From NCBI RefSeq assembly GCF_000472865.1, contig NZ_AXAP01000005.1, positions 1 through 64,000 of the forward strand: a stretch of 64,000 nt of DNA. The letters run 5' to 3'. This document shows, piece by piece, positions 52,750-60,678 of the stretch. The translations under genes were made by a program, and so were the position numbers. Under the pieces are notes generated by a model. That model ran no database searches. It saw only the letters and a list, made by a program, of their open reading frames with translations, and was not told the DNA's origin. The stretch comes from Bradyrhizobium elkanii WSM2783 (GTDB lineage: Bacteria; Pseudomonadota; Alphaproteobacteria; Rhizobiales; Xanthobacteraceae). Numbering within the stretch: the first letter of the stretch is position 1; each line of letters starts with the position of its first letter.

Positions 52750-52824
52750 TCATAGTTTGTCAAAGCTTTGCAGCGAGGTTCCGCAATCGGCGCCCGCCTT
52801 GGGGCCAGGCCTGCAGGGCGAGGG

Positions 52825-54783
52825 ATGCGGACGTATCTGAGCTCATATTTCTCAAAATTGTTCGCCGGCGATCTCGCCGCGTTCGGCGGACCGGCGGCGG
52901 ACGAGACGGGCGCCGGCTACATCCGCTCCGAGCAGATGTCGCTTGTGCTCGGCCATGCCGTCGGCTTCATGCTGGCCAACGTCTGCAACGCGACCATATT
53001 TGCGATCGCGCTCTGGCACTCGGCGGACTGGCTTCGTGCCAGCATCTGGACCGCGGCCGTGGCCTTTGGCGCAGCATGGCTCGGATGGCAATCACGCGCG
53101 TCGCGACGAATTGCAAAGCCGCAGTTCGTCTCTCGCCGAACCATGCATCGATTGGTGCTAAACGCAGTCGTGCTGGGGTCCGCGTGGGCGATCGTTCCGG
53201 TGGCGTTCTTTGCCAACGCCTCGAATGGCGGCCAACTGGTGATCACCTGTCTTTGCGCCGGAATGCTTGCGGGCGGCGCGCTCGCTTTCGCCACCATCCC
53301 GATCGCCGCCATCGCCTTTACCACGCCGATCTTTATCGGCTCCACGATCTGCCTGTACAGGATTGGCGACTTCGTCTACCTGCTGGTTGCAATCCTGCTC
53401 GCGATCTATGGCTCCGTGCTGCTCCGCGCCGTGTTCGTCAATTCCTTCGAATTCACACGGCGCATCATCGTGCAGCTCGAGGCGGAGCGGACCGTCCGGC
53501 GGGATCTGCTGACTGGGCTGCCGAACCGCATAGCCTTCAACGAAAACCTGGAAGACGCGCTTGACCGGCTGGCACGCACCGGCGAGGAGTTTGCCGTCCT
53601 GCTGCTCGATCTCGACCGCTTCAAGGAAGTGAACGACAAGTTCGGCCATCCTGCCGGCGACGAGTTTCTGATCCAGGCGGCTGCGCGATTGCAGCGCTGC
53701 ACCCGCGCCACCGAGCACGTCGCGCGCATCGGTGGCGACGAGTTCGCGCTGATCATGGCCAATCTGACCAGGCCGAAAGAGGCCTTCGAGATCGCCGAGT
53801 GTTTCGTTGCCTCCTTCGACGATCCGTTGGTGATCGATGGACGCGAAGCGTTCGGGGCAACCAGCGTCGGCATCGTGCTGGCGCCGCGCGACGGCAACAC
53901 GCCCCACGACCTCATGAAACACGTCGACATCGCGCTGTATCGCGCCAAGAAGACGGGACCCGGCACGATCTGTTTCTTCGAACCCGGCGACGACAAGTCG
54001 GCGCGCGATCGCCTGGCATTGCGGCGGGATCTGGAAGGGGCAATCGAGCGGAACGAGTTGTTCCTGGTCTATCAGCCATTCATCGAGATCGGCGAAAACC
54101 GCATCACCGGGTTCGAAGCGCTGCTGCGCTGGCAGCATCCCGAGCGGGGGCTGGTGTCGCCTGGTGACTTCATCCCGATCGCGGAAGAGACCGGGCTGAT
54201 TCACCAGATCGGCGAATGGGTGGTCGACCGCGCCTGCCTGGCGCTTGCGGAATGGCCCGACGACATCCGCGTGGCCGTGAACTTCTCCGCGGTGCAGTTC
54301 AACAATGCCGGCATCCTGCAGACGATCGTGCAGGCGCTTGCGCGAGCCGGCGTGCGTCCCGAACGGCTCGAGATCGAGATCACGGAATCGATGCTGATCG
54401 CAAAGTATGGATCAGCCTTGTCGATCCTGAACTCGCTGTTGGATTTGGGGGTAACGGTTGCGCTCGACGATTTCGGCACCGGCTTCTCGTCGCTGACATA
54501 CTTGCGCAAACTGCCCTTTAGCCGCATCAAGATCGACCAATCCTTCATCCGCGACATGCTGGTGCAGCCCGACTGCGCTGCGATCGTCAAGTCCGTGATC
54601 GGGCTTGCGCAGGAGCTGCGCATCGGCGTGGTGGCGGAAGGCGTGGAAACGGCTGACCAGCTCGAATATCTGCGCCAGACCAATTGCGACGAGGCCCAGG
54701 GCTATTTCATTGGCCGCCCGGTTCCGGCCGAACAGATCCCTGCTCTGCTCGATCAGAAGCAGCGGTCGATCCACGCGGCCTAG
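52825..54783 (+). CDS. Membrane GGDEF-EAL protein (c-di-GMP turnover)
   Basis: This 652-residue protein has about six N-terminal hydrophobic segments (residues 40-205). A GGDEF domain (about 220-390) carries the intact GGDEF at 303-307, and an EAL domain (about 405-645) carries E431-A-L, EITESML, DDFGTGFSSL, KIDQSF and EGVE. Both catalytic sets look complete, so it may make or break c-di-GMP. The allosteric I-site is RATE in place of RxxD, which would weaken feedback inhibition. The ATG at 52825 (MRTYLSS) follows GGGCGAGGG; an upstream ATG at 52768 adds 19 residues. Rhizobial c-di-GMP controls motility and exopolysaccharide. Confidence 0.9.
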   Translation: MRTYLSSYFSKLFAGDLAAFGGPAADETGAGYIRSEQMSLVLGHAVGFMLANVCNATIFAIALWHSADWLRASIWTAAVAFGAAWLGWQSRASRRIAKPQFVSRRTMHRLVLNAVVLGSAWAIVPVAFFANASNGGQLVITCLCAGMLAGGALAFATIPIAAIAFTTPIFIGSTICLYRIGDFVYLLVAILLAIYGSVLLRAVFVNSFEFTRRIIVQLEAERTVRRDLLTGLPNRIAFNENLEDALDRLARTGEEFAVLLLDLDRFKEVNDKFGHPAGDEFLIQAAARLQRCTRATEHVARIGGDEFALIMANLTRPKEAFEIAECFVASFDDPLVIDGREAFGATSVGIVLAPRDGNTPHDLMKHVDIALYRAKKTGPGTICFFEPGDDKSARDRLALRRDLEGAIERNELFLVYQPFIEIGENRITGFEALLRWQHPERGLVSPGDFIPIAEETGLIHQIGEWVVDRACLALAEWPDDIRVAVNFSAVQFNNAGILQTIVQALARAGVRPERLEIEITESMLIAKYGSALSILNSLLDLGVTVALDDFGTGFSSLTYLRKLPFSRIKIDQSFIRDMLVQPDCAAIVKSVIGLAQELRIGVVAEGVETADQLEYLRQTNCDEAQGYFIGRPVPAEQIPALLDQKQRSIHAA

Positions 54784-54873
54784 ACTGGACGCCGAATCAT
54801 TCCGACTTGCCACTGCAATGGCGCGTCGCCCTGCTCCCATCTTCAAGCGGTCAGACTTTTTGCGACTGCGAAA

Positions 54874-54890
54874 TGGTATCCGCCATACCA
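54874..54890. promoter_or_regulatory. Candidate GntR operator
   Basis: TGGTAT-CCGCC-ATACCA is a perfect inverted repeat with a 5-base spacer, the TGGTAT/ATACCA arms matching the usual FCD-subfamily GntR operator type. It lies 110-126 bases upstream of the gntR start. A second perfect palindrome, AATCGA-TTT-TCGATT, lies at 54950-54964. Autoregulation is inferred. Confidence 0.45.
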
Positions 54891-54999
54891 GCATCACTCG
54901 CGGTGAACACGCTGCGAGGCACGGCATCACGGAACTCGAGAATAGGAAAAATCGATTTTCGATTGACGGCAGTGGTCGGGCCCGTCAATCTCCGCCGCC

Positions 55000-55722
55000 A
55001 TGAACAGCATCGAGTTGAGTTTTCGTGAGGGATTTGGCGACGAGCGGCCGCGAAGCCTCACGTCTGCGGTGCAGGAGCGGCTGCGCGCGGACATCCTTTC
55101 GACCCGGCTCTTGCCCGGGCAGAAGCTCCACATCGCGGGGCTGGCCAAACAGTTTTCCGTCAGCCTCGCCGCGGTGCGCGAGGCACTGTCGCGACTGGTG
55201 GCGGATGGGTTGGTGCAGGCCTCCGACCAGCGCGGCTTTCGCGTCAGCCCGGTCTCGCTCGCCGATCTCGCCGACGTCACGCAGACGCGGATCGACATCG
55301 AAGGATTGGCGCTGCGGCGTTCGATCGAACGCGGCGACGCAGCCTGGCTCGCCGCCGTCGAGGCCGCCTGGGAGGCGCTCAAGGCGGTGCCTTACCGCTA
55401 TCCCGATCAGCCGGGCGTGCATTACGAGGAATGGGTGGTGCGCCACCGCGTCTTCCATCGCGCGCTCGTCAATGCCTGCGGCTCGCGATGGCTGCTCGGC
55501 TTTCGCGACGAACTGCACGAGCAGAGCGAGCGCTATCGCCGGCTGTCGATCCGACGCGGCGAGCCGCGCGACGTCGAAGCCGAGCATGCCGCGATCGTCG
55601 AAGCCGTACGCAGGCGAGATGCGGATGCCGCCGTCATCGCGCTGTCCAAGCACTTCACGATCACCATGGAATTCGTCGAGCTCGCCGCGCCCCGGATCTC
55701 GGAGGTGAACGGCACGAACTGA
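55000..55722 (+). CDS. GntR-family regulator (FCD subfamily)
   Basis: This 240-residue transcription regulator has an N-terminal winged helix (about residues 15-85, ADILSTRLLPGQKLHIAGLA then SLAAVREALSRLVADGLV), the classic GntR pattern. A C-terminal FCD ligand-binding helical domain follows (about 90-225, with metal-site residues Asp in RIDIEG and His in RHRVFHRALV and SKHFTIT). It starts an eight-gene same-strand operon and would sense a catabolite of the imported compound. A candidate operator lies upstream. Confidence 0.9.
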   Translation: MNSIELSFREGFGDERPRSLTSAVQERLRADILSTRLLPGQKLHIAGLAKQFSVSLAAVREALSRLVADGLVQASDQRGFRVSPVSLADLADVTQTRIDIEGLALRRSIERGDAAWLAAVEAAWEALKAVPYRYPDQPGVHYEEWVVRHRVFHRALVNACGSRWLLGFRDELHEQSERYRRLSIRRGEPRDVEAEHAAIVEAVRRRDADAAVIALSKHFTITMEFVELAAPRISEVNGTN

Positions 55723-55775
55723 AGGCCGGGCGCAGTTCCCGGAAAACAAGCAGTCATCCTGGAGGAAACAGAACT

Positions 55776-56747
55776 ATGCCCATGTCCCGCCGCCATGCCC
55801 TGGCGTCGCTCGTCGCCGTCACCGTGCTCGCAGCGCCCATCGCCGCCTCCGCGGCCGAGACGATTCGCGTCGGGCTGCCGACCAAGACCTATTGGCCGAC
55901 GACGATCGCCGAGACCGCCGTGCGGCAGAAGCTGTTCGAAAAGGAAGGCATCAACGCCGAGCTGACGATCTACCGCGGCGGCGCCGAGACCTTCGAGGCG
56001 ATGGCGGCAGGTGCTGCCGACATCATTCTCGACCCTCCGTCCCTGGTGTCGGCCGGACGCAAGAAGGGTGTGATGTCGAAGCTCGTCGCCAATGCCGCGA
56101 TGGGCAGCTTCGGCTGGCAACTGATGGTGCCGGTCAAGTCGACGCTCGAGGTGAAGGATCTGAACGGCAAGAAGGTCGCGATCACCTCGGCCGGCTCCGG
56201 CTCGGACCTGCTCGCCCTGTGGACGGCGCAGGACAAGAAGCTCGAATTCACCCGCGTGCCGGTCGGCGGTGGCGGCCTGGTGCCGAACCTGCTCGCGGGC
56301 AATGTCGATGCCGCCGTGGTCTATTCGCCGCTCAGCTTCCAGATTGCTAAGTCGGGCGAGGCCCGCACCATCCTCGACTACGCCAAGGAAGTGCCGCCCA
56401 ATCTGAGCGCTGGCTGGATCGTGCTCGACAAATATGCCGATGCCAAGCCCGAGGTGGTGCAGAAGGCCGTCAACGCGCTCTACGGCGCGCTGCAATTCAT
56501 GCGCGCCAACCGCGACACAACGGTGAAGCTGATCGCCGAGCTTTACGAGATGCCGGCCGAGATCGCCGCGCTGGAATATGAGAACACGATTCTGAAGCTG
56601 GAGACCGACGGCAACATGGGTGCCGCGAACGTGCCCGCCGCCGTGCAGCTTTCGCTCGATCTCGCCAAGCTCGGCGGGCTCAAGGATATCGTGCCGGTGG
56701 AGGAAATCATCTCCACCAAGTTCAAGCCGGTCCCGACGAAGTTCTGA
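55776..56747 (+). CDS. ABC transporter substrate-binding protein, NMT1/THI5-like
   Basis: This 323-residue periplasmic protein has a signal peptide (about residues 1-26, ending AASAAE). The mature part resembles NMT1/SsuA/TauA-type binding proteins: ETIRVGLPTKTYWPTTIAE, GGAETFEAMAAGAADIILDP, and GNVDAAVVYSPLSFQIAK. GGAGG lies about 10 bases before the start at 55776. The start is chosen for this site; in-frame reading runs back to 55431 but is antisense-like. Family members bind sulfonates, nitrate, pyrimidines or phthalates, so the ligand here is open. It is followed immediately by the permease gene. Confidence 0.9.
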   Translation: MPMSRRHALASLVAVTVLAAPIAASAAETIRVGLPTKTYWPTTIAETAVRQKLFEKEGINAELTIYRGGAETFEAMAAGAADIILDPPSLVSAGRKKGVMSKLVANAAMGSFGWQLMVPVKSTLEVKDLNGKKVAITSAGSGSDLLALWTAQDKKLEFTRVPVGGGGLVPNLLAGNVDAAVVYSPLSFQIAKSGEARTILDYAKEVPPNLSAGWIVLDKYADAKPEVVQKAVNALYGALQFMRANRDTTVKLIAELYEMPAEIAALEYENTILKLETDGNMGAANVPAAVQLSLDLAKLGGLKDIVPVEEIISTKFKPVPTKF

Positions 56748-56748
56748 G

Positions 56749-57504
56749 ATGCGGGGCACTCTTGCCATAAAGCTGGCGCGGATCGCGATCGTGGTCGCGA
56801 TCTTTGCGCTGTGGGAACTGTTGTCGCGCGCCGGCATCGTCAATCCGCGGCTGCTGCCGTCGGCGTCCGACACGCTGGTGACGCTCGGCGATCTCCTGCA
56901 GCGCGCCGCCGTGCGCAAGGATCTGATGGTGACGGCAACCGAAGTGCTGGCGGCGTTCACGCTCGCGGTCCCCTTTGGCGCACTGATCGGGTTCCTGATC
57001 GCGGAAAACCGCTACTTTGCGGAAGTGGCAAAGCCGCTCTTGTTCTTCGCCTTCAGCATCCCGAAATCGATCTTTCTGCCGATGTTCATCCTGGTGTTCG
57101 GCGTCGGCTTCTCGCAGAAGGTCGGGTTCGGCTTCTTCTCGACCATCTTCATCGTGATCATGTCGACCACGACGGCTGTGGAGTCGGTGAAGGTGGAGCA
57201 TTTGACGGTCGCCCGCTCCTACGGCGCGACGCCGGCGCAGACCGCGTTCCGCGTCTATCTGCCGAGCATGCTGCCAGTGCTGCTGGAGGCGTTGCGGATC
57301 TCCATGATCTTCAACCTCACCGGCGTGATCCTCGCCGAAATGTACGCCTCGCGCGACGGCATCGGCCACCAGATCGCGACCTGGGGCGAGAATTTTCAGA
57401 TGAAGCAATTGCTGGCAGGCGTGGTGATGGTCGCGGCGATCGCGATGACCTTCAACGAACTGATCAGATGGGTGGAAACGCGATGCAGCCATTGGCGAAC
57501 GTAA
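56749..57504 (+). CDS. ABC transporter permease 1 (NitT/TauT type)
   Basis: This 251-residue inner-membrane permease has six predicted helices. The coupling loop is ARSYGATPAQTAFRVYLPSM, the EAA-like motif of the BPD_transp_1 family. The ATG at 56749 starts one base after the binding-protein stop (TGAGATG), so coupled translation is likely. Its C-terminal end overlaps the ATPase start by 22 bases. It differs in sequence from permease 2, so the importer probably uses a permease heterodimer. Confidence 0.9.
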   Translation: MRGTLAIKLARIAIVVAIFALWELLSRAGIVNPRLLPSASDTLVTLGDLLQRAAVRKDLMVTATEVLAAFTLAVPFGALIGFLIAENRYFAEVAKPLLFFAFSIPKSIFLPMFILVFGVGFSQKVGFGFFSTIFIVIMSTTTAVESVKVEHLTVARSYGATPAQTAFRVYLPSMLPVLLEALRISMIFNLTGVILAEMYASRDGIGHQIATWGENFQMKQLLAGVVMVAAIAMTFNELIRWVETRCSHWRT

Positions 57505-58289
57505 CCCCGCTAAAGCCTCCGCCGCGCGCCGGCGCGATCGAGGTCAAGAATGTCGGCCAAATCTTCAAGACGTCGACGCAGGACGTGGTCGCGCTCGACA
57601 GCGTCTCGCTCGAGATCAAGCCGGGCCGCTTCGTCGTGCTGGTCGGCCCGAGCGGCTGCGGCAAGTCGACGCTTTTGATGATGATGGCGGGTCTGCGCCA
57701 GCAGACCACGGGCACCATCACCATCAACGGCGCGCCGATCCCCAAGCCGGACCCGGACCGCGTCGGTGTGGTGTTCCAGGAGGCGAGCCTGTTCCCATGG
57801 CTCACCGCGGAAGAGAATGTCGAGTTTCCGCTGGCGCTGCGCGGCGTGGCGAAAGCGGAGCGTCGCGCCAAGGCGCAGGAGGCGCTGAAGCTGGTCGGGC
57901 TCGACGGTTTCGGCAAGCGTCATCCGCATGAATTGTCCGGCGGCATGAAGCAGCGCGTCTCGATCGCGCGCGGCCTGGTGCAGGATCCGCCGGTGCTGCT
58001 GATGGACGAGCCGTTCGCCGCGCTCGACGAGCAGACCCGCATGACCATGGGCGACGAATTGCTGCGCATCTGGTCGGCGACCGGCAAGACGGTGGTGTTC
58101 GTCACCCACAGCCTGACCGAAGCGGTCTACCTCGCGGATGAGGTGATCGTGATGTCGGCTCGGCCCGGCCGCATCGTCGACCATCTGCAGGTGCCGCTGC
58201 CGCGGCCGCGCACCTATGAGATGCTGAGCGGCGACGCCTTCGGCACGCTGCGCGACCGCATCTGGCGGCATATCCGCAAATCGGCGTGA
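57483..58289 (+). CDS. ABC transporter ATP-binding protein (NitT/TauT type)
   Basis: This 268-residue ATPase shows a complete ABC domain: Walker A (GPSGCGKST), Q-loop (VVFQEASLFPW), signature LSGGMKQR, Walker B LLMDEPFAALDE and the H-loop FVTHSLTEAVYLA. The ATG at 57483 overlaps the permease 1 end by 22 bases; an in-frame ATG five codons upstream is less well spaced from GGTGGA. It would energise the importer formed with both permeases and the binding protein. Confidence 0.92.
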   Translation: MQPLANVTPLKPPPRAGAIEVKNVGQIFKTSTQDVVALDSVSLEIKPGRFVVLVGPSGCGKSTLLMMMAGLRQQTTGTITINGAPIPKPDPDRVGVVFQEASLFPWLTAEENVEFPLALRGVAKAERRAKAQEALKLVGLDGFGKRHPHELSGGMKQRVSIARGLVQDPPVLLMDEPFAALDEQTRMTMGDELLRIWSATGKTVVFVTHSLTEAVYLADEVIVMSARPGRIVDHLQVPLPRPRTYEMLSGDAFGTLRDRIWRHIRKSA

Positions 58290-58297
58290 GGCTTGCG

Positions 58298-59098
58298 ATG
58301 AGCGCGAAGACGCTTCGGCATCTGATCGTGATCGGCCTGATCGCGCTGTGGGAGATCCTGCCGCGCACCGGTCTTATTCCGGAACTGTTCCTGCCGTCGC
58401 TGTCCTCGACGCTCAGGGCCGGATGGAACGAGGCGCCAGAATATGGCCACGCGCTGGCGGTGACGCTCTATGAGGTCGCGATCTCGATGGCGATCGCCTG
58501 CGGCGGCGGCATCCTGCTCGGCGCCATCGTCGGCAGCCTGCCGCGACCGCGCGTGCTGATCATGCCGATGGTCTCGAGCCTCTATGCGGTGCCGCTGGTG
58601 ATCCTGTATCCCGTGTTCACTGTCTGGCTCGGCATCGGCACGGAATCCAAGATCGCCTTCGCCTCGATCTACGGCTTCCTGCCGACGATGCTCGCGACCG
58701 CTGCCGGAATCCAGACCATCGACCCGCAGCTCATACTGGCCGCGCGCAGCATGGGCGCAACGATGAGCCAGCGCCTCGTCCGTGTCATCATTCCCGCCGC
58801 GATCCCGACCGTGCTGTCGGGCCTGCGCGTCGGCGGCGCGCTTGTGATCGTCGGCGTGGTGGTGTCAGAGATGCTGATTTCGTCCGCCGGCATCGGCTAC
58901 CTGATCTCGCGCTACCGCACCATCCTGGACAGCCCGCACGTCTTCGCCGGCGTGCTGCTGGTGCTGTTCATGGCGATGGCCTTCAATGCGTTGATCAAGT
59001 GGATCGAACGCAAGGCCGCGATCTGGCAGACCGGCACCCGCGCCGGCCAGAGCGCTGCCGACGACGTCGGATCCGGCGCCGTGCAGCCGGCGACGTAA
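58298..59098 (+). CDS. ABC transporter permease 2 (NitT/TauT type)
   Basis: This 266-residue permease has six predicted helices and the coupling loop ARSMGATMSQRLVRVIIPAA. It starts 8 bases after the ATPase stop; GAGG at 58288-58291 suits the ATG at 58298, and a GTG at 58286 is rejected. It is related to permease 1 in general family only, which suggests they are not a recent tandem duplication. The tail from about residue 245 (TRAGQSAADDVGSG) is likely cytosolic. Confidence 0.9.
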   Translation: MSAKTLRHLIVIGLIALWEILPRTGLIPELFLPSLSSTLRAGWNEAPEYGHALAVTLYEVAISMAIACGGGILLGAIVGSLPRPRVLIMPMVSSLYAVPLVILYPVFTVWLGIGTESKIAFASIYGFLPTMLATAAGIQTIDPQLILAARSMGATMSQRLVRVIIPAAIPTVLSGLRVGGALVIVGVVVSEMLISSAGIGYLISRYRTILDSPHVFAGVLLVLFMAMAFNALIKWIERKAAIWQTGTRAGQSAADDVGSGAVQPAT

Positions 59099-59109
59099 AG
59101 GATGCCAGC

Positions 59110-59775
59110 GTGTTCGACCTGACATTGAGTTTCGACAATGGCCCCGAGCCGGAGGTCACGCCGCGCGTGCTCGACATCCTGCGCGAGCGCGACATCAAGA
59201 CGACGTTCTTCGTGATCGGCGAGAAGCTCGGTGATCCCGCGCGGCGCAGGCTCGCGGCTCGCGCTCATGACGACGGCCACTGGATCGGCAACCACACCTT
59301 CACTCACAGCATTCCGCTCGGCCAGCAGGCGGATGCGGATACGGCGGAGAACGAGATCGGCCGCACGCAGGCGGCGATTGGCGACCTCGCCCATCCGCAG
59401 CGCTGGTTCCGGCCGTTTGGTGGCGGCGGCAATCTCGACGACCGCCTGCTCAAGCCGTCCGTTGTCGATCACCTCAGGCGCAACAAGCATAGCTGCGTGC
59501 TCTGGAACGCGATACCGCGCGACTGGGAGGATCCGGACGGCTGGGTCGGCCGCGCGCTCGATCAATGCGGTTCGCAACCCTGGACGTTGATGGTGGTGCA
59601 CGACCTGCCGACCGGCGCGATGGACCATCTCGAGGATTTTCTCGATCGCGCCAAGGAGCTCGGCGCCCGCTTCCGCCAGGAATTTCCGCCGGACTGCGTC
59701 CCGATCCGCTCGGGCGAGATCGTGCTGCCTATCGACGACTATGTTTCCTCCATCGAAGAAAGTGTCAGACCATGA
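59110..59775 (+). CDS. Cytosolic NodB-like polysaccharide-deacetylase-fold protein
   Basis: This 221-residue NodB-homology protein starts at a GTG at 59110, with AAAGGA upstream. The motifs are TLSFDNGP (usual TFDDGP, so the second Asp is Asn10), NHTFTH (H62 and H66), RPFGGGG (R101) and LMVVHDLP (H164). It has no signal peptide or membrane segment, unlike cell-wall or Nod-factor deacetylases, so it probably acts on a small cytoplasmic N-acyl or ureido compound. The replaced metal-site Asp weakens but does not exclude activity. It overlaps the FAH gene by 4 bases (ATGA), which argues for joint function. Confidence 0.85.
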   Translation: MFDLTLSFDNGPEPEVTPRVLDILRERDIKTTFFVIGEKLGDPARRRLAARAHDDGHWIGNHTFTHSIPLGQQADADTAENEIGRTQAAIGDLAHPQRWFRPFGGGGNLDDRLLKPSVVDHLRRNKHSCVLWNAIPRDWEDPDGWVGRALDQCGSQPWTLMVVHDLPTGAMDHLEDFLDRAKELGARFRQEFPPDCVPIRSGEIVLPIDDYVSSIEESVRP

Positions 59776-60641
59776 AGATCGCAAGTTTCAAGGCGGCTGG
59801 TGTCGCGAGCTATGGCATCGTCACCGATTCCGGCGTGATCGACACCGGCAAGCGACTGAAGAACTTTCCGACGCTGAAGGCGCTGCTTGCGGAGGGCTCG
59901 CTCGACGAATTGAAGAAGCTGCAGGGCGAGCGCGCCGACTACGCGCTCAAGGATGTCGAGCTGCTGCCGACCGTGCCCGATCCCGACAAGATCCTTTGCA
60001 TCGGCGTCAACTACGCCACGCACCTTGCCGAGAGTGGCCATCCGACGCCGCCGCATCCGATGATCTTCACCCGCTTCGCCAACAGCCAGGTCGGCGCCGG
60101 CCAGCCGATGATCCGCCCGCTGGAATCCGAGCGTTTCGACTATGAAGGCGAGATGGCCGTCATCATCGGCAAGGCCGGCCGGCGGATTTCGCGCGAGGCT
60201 GCGCTTTCGCATGTGGCGGGCTATGCCTGCTACAATGACGGCAGCATCCGCGACTGGCAGCGCCACACCTCGCAATTTGCCCCGGGCAAGAACTTCGTCG
60301 GCACCGGCGCGTTCGGCCCGTGGATGGTGACGACCGACGAACTCCCCGACATCAGCAAGCAGAGCATCGCCACCCGCCTCAACGGGGTCGAGGTGCAGGC
60401 CGCGTCGATCTCCGACCTCGTGTTCGACGTCCCTGCCCTGATCGCCTATTGCTCGACCTTTACCGAGCTTGCGCCCGGCGACGTCATCGTCACAGGCACC
60501 ACCGGCGGTGTCGGCGCCTATCGCACCCCGCCGCTCTGGATGAAGGAAGGCGATGTCGTCGAGGTCGAGATTTCCGGCATCGGCGTGCTGCGCAATCCCG
60601 TGAAGGACGAAGTCGCGGCCGCGGCAACCCGCGCGGCGTAA
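59772..60641 (+). CDS. Fumarylacetoacetate hydrolase (FAH) family protein
   Basis: This 289-residue FAH-superfamily protein has an N-terminal DUF2437-like part (about 1-65, MKIASFKAAGVASYGIVTDS) and the FAH catalytic domain (about 75-280). Motifs are KILCIGVNYATHLAESGH, PMIFTRFANSQVG, DYEGEMAVIIGKAGR (metal-binding acidic residues), YNDGSIRDWQ and GDVIVTGTTGGVGAYRTPPLWM. The family includes hydrolases, decarboxylases and isomerases in catabolic pathways. Overlap with the deacetylase start region is 4 bases. The substrate is likely a 2-oxo or acyl-pyruvate-like product of the operon pathway (inference). Confidence 0.9.
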   Translation: MKIASFKAAGVASYGIVTDSGVIDTGKRLKNFPTLKALLAEGSLDELKKLQGERADYALKDVELLPTVPDPDKILCIGVNYATHLAESGHPTPPHPMIFTRFANSQVGAGQPMIRPLESERFDYEGEMAVIIGKAGRRISREAALSHVAGYACYNDGSIRDWQRHTSQFAPGKNFVGTGAFGPWMVTTDELPDISKQSIATRLNGVEVQAASISDLVFDVPALIAYCSTFTELAPGDVIVTGTTGGVGAYRTPPLWMKEGDVVEVEISGIGVLRNPVKDEVAAAATRAA

Positions 60642-60678
60642 CGCGCCTCGCTGAACCAAGAACAACAAGGAGACTATC

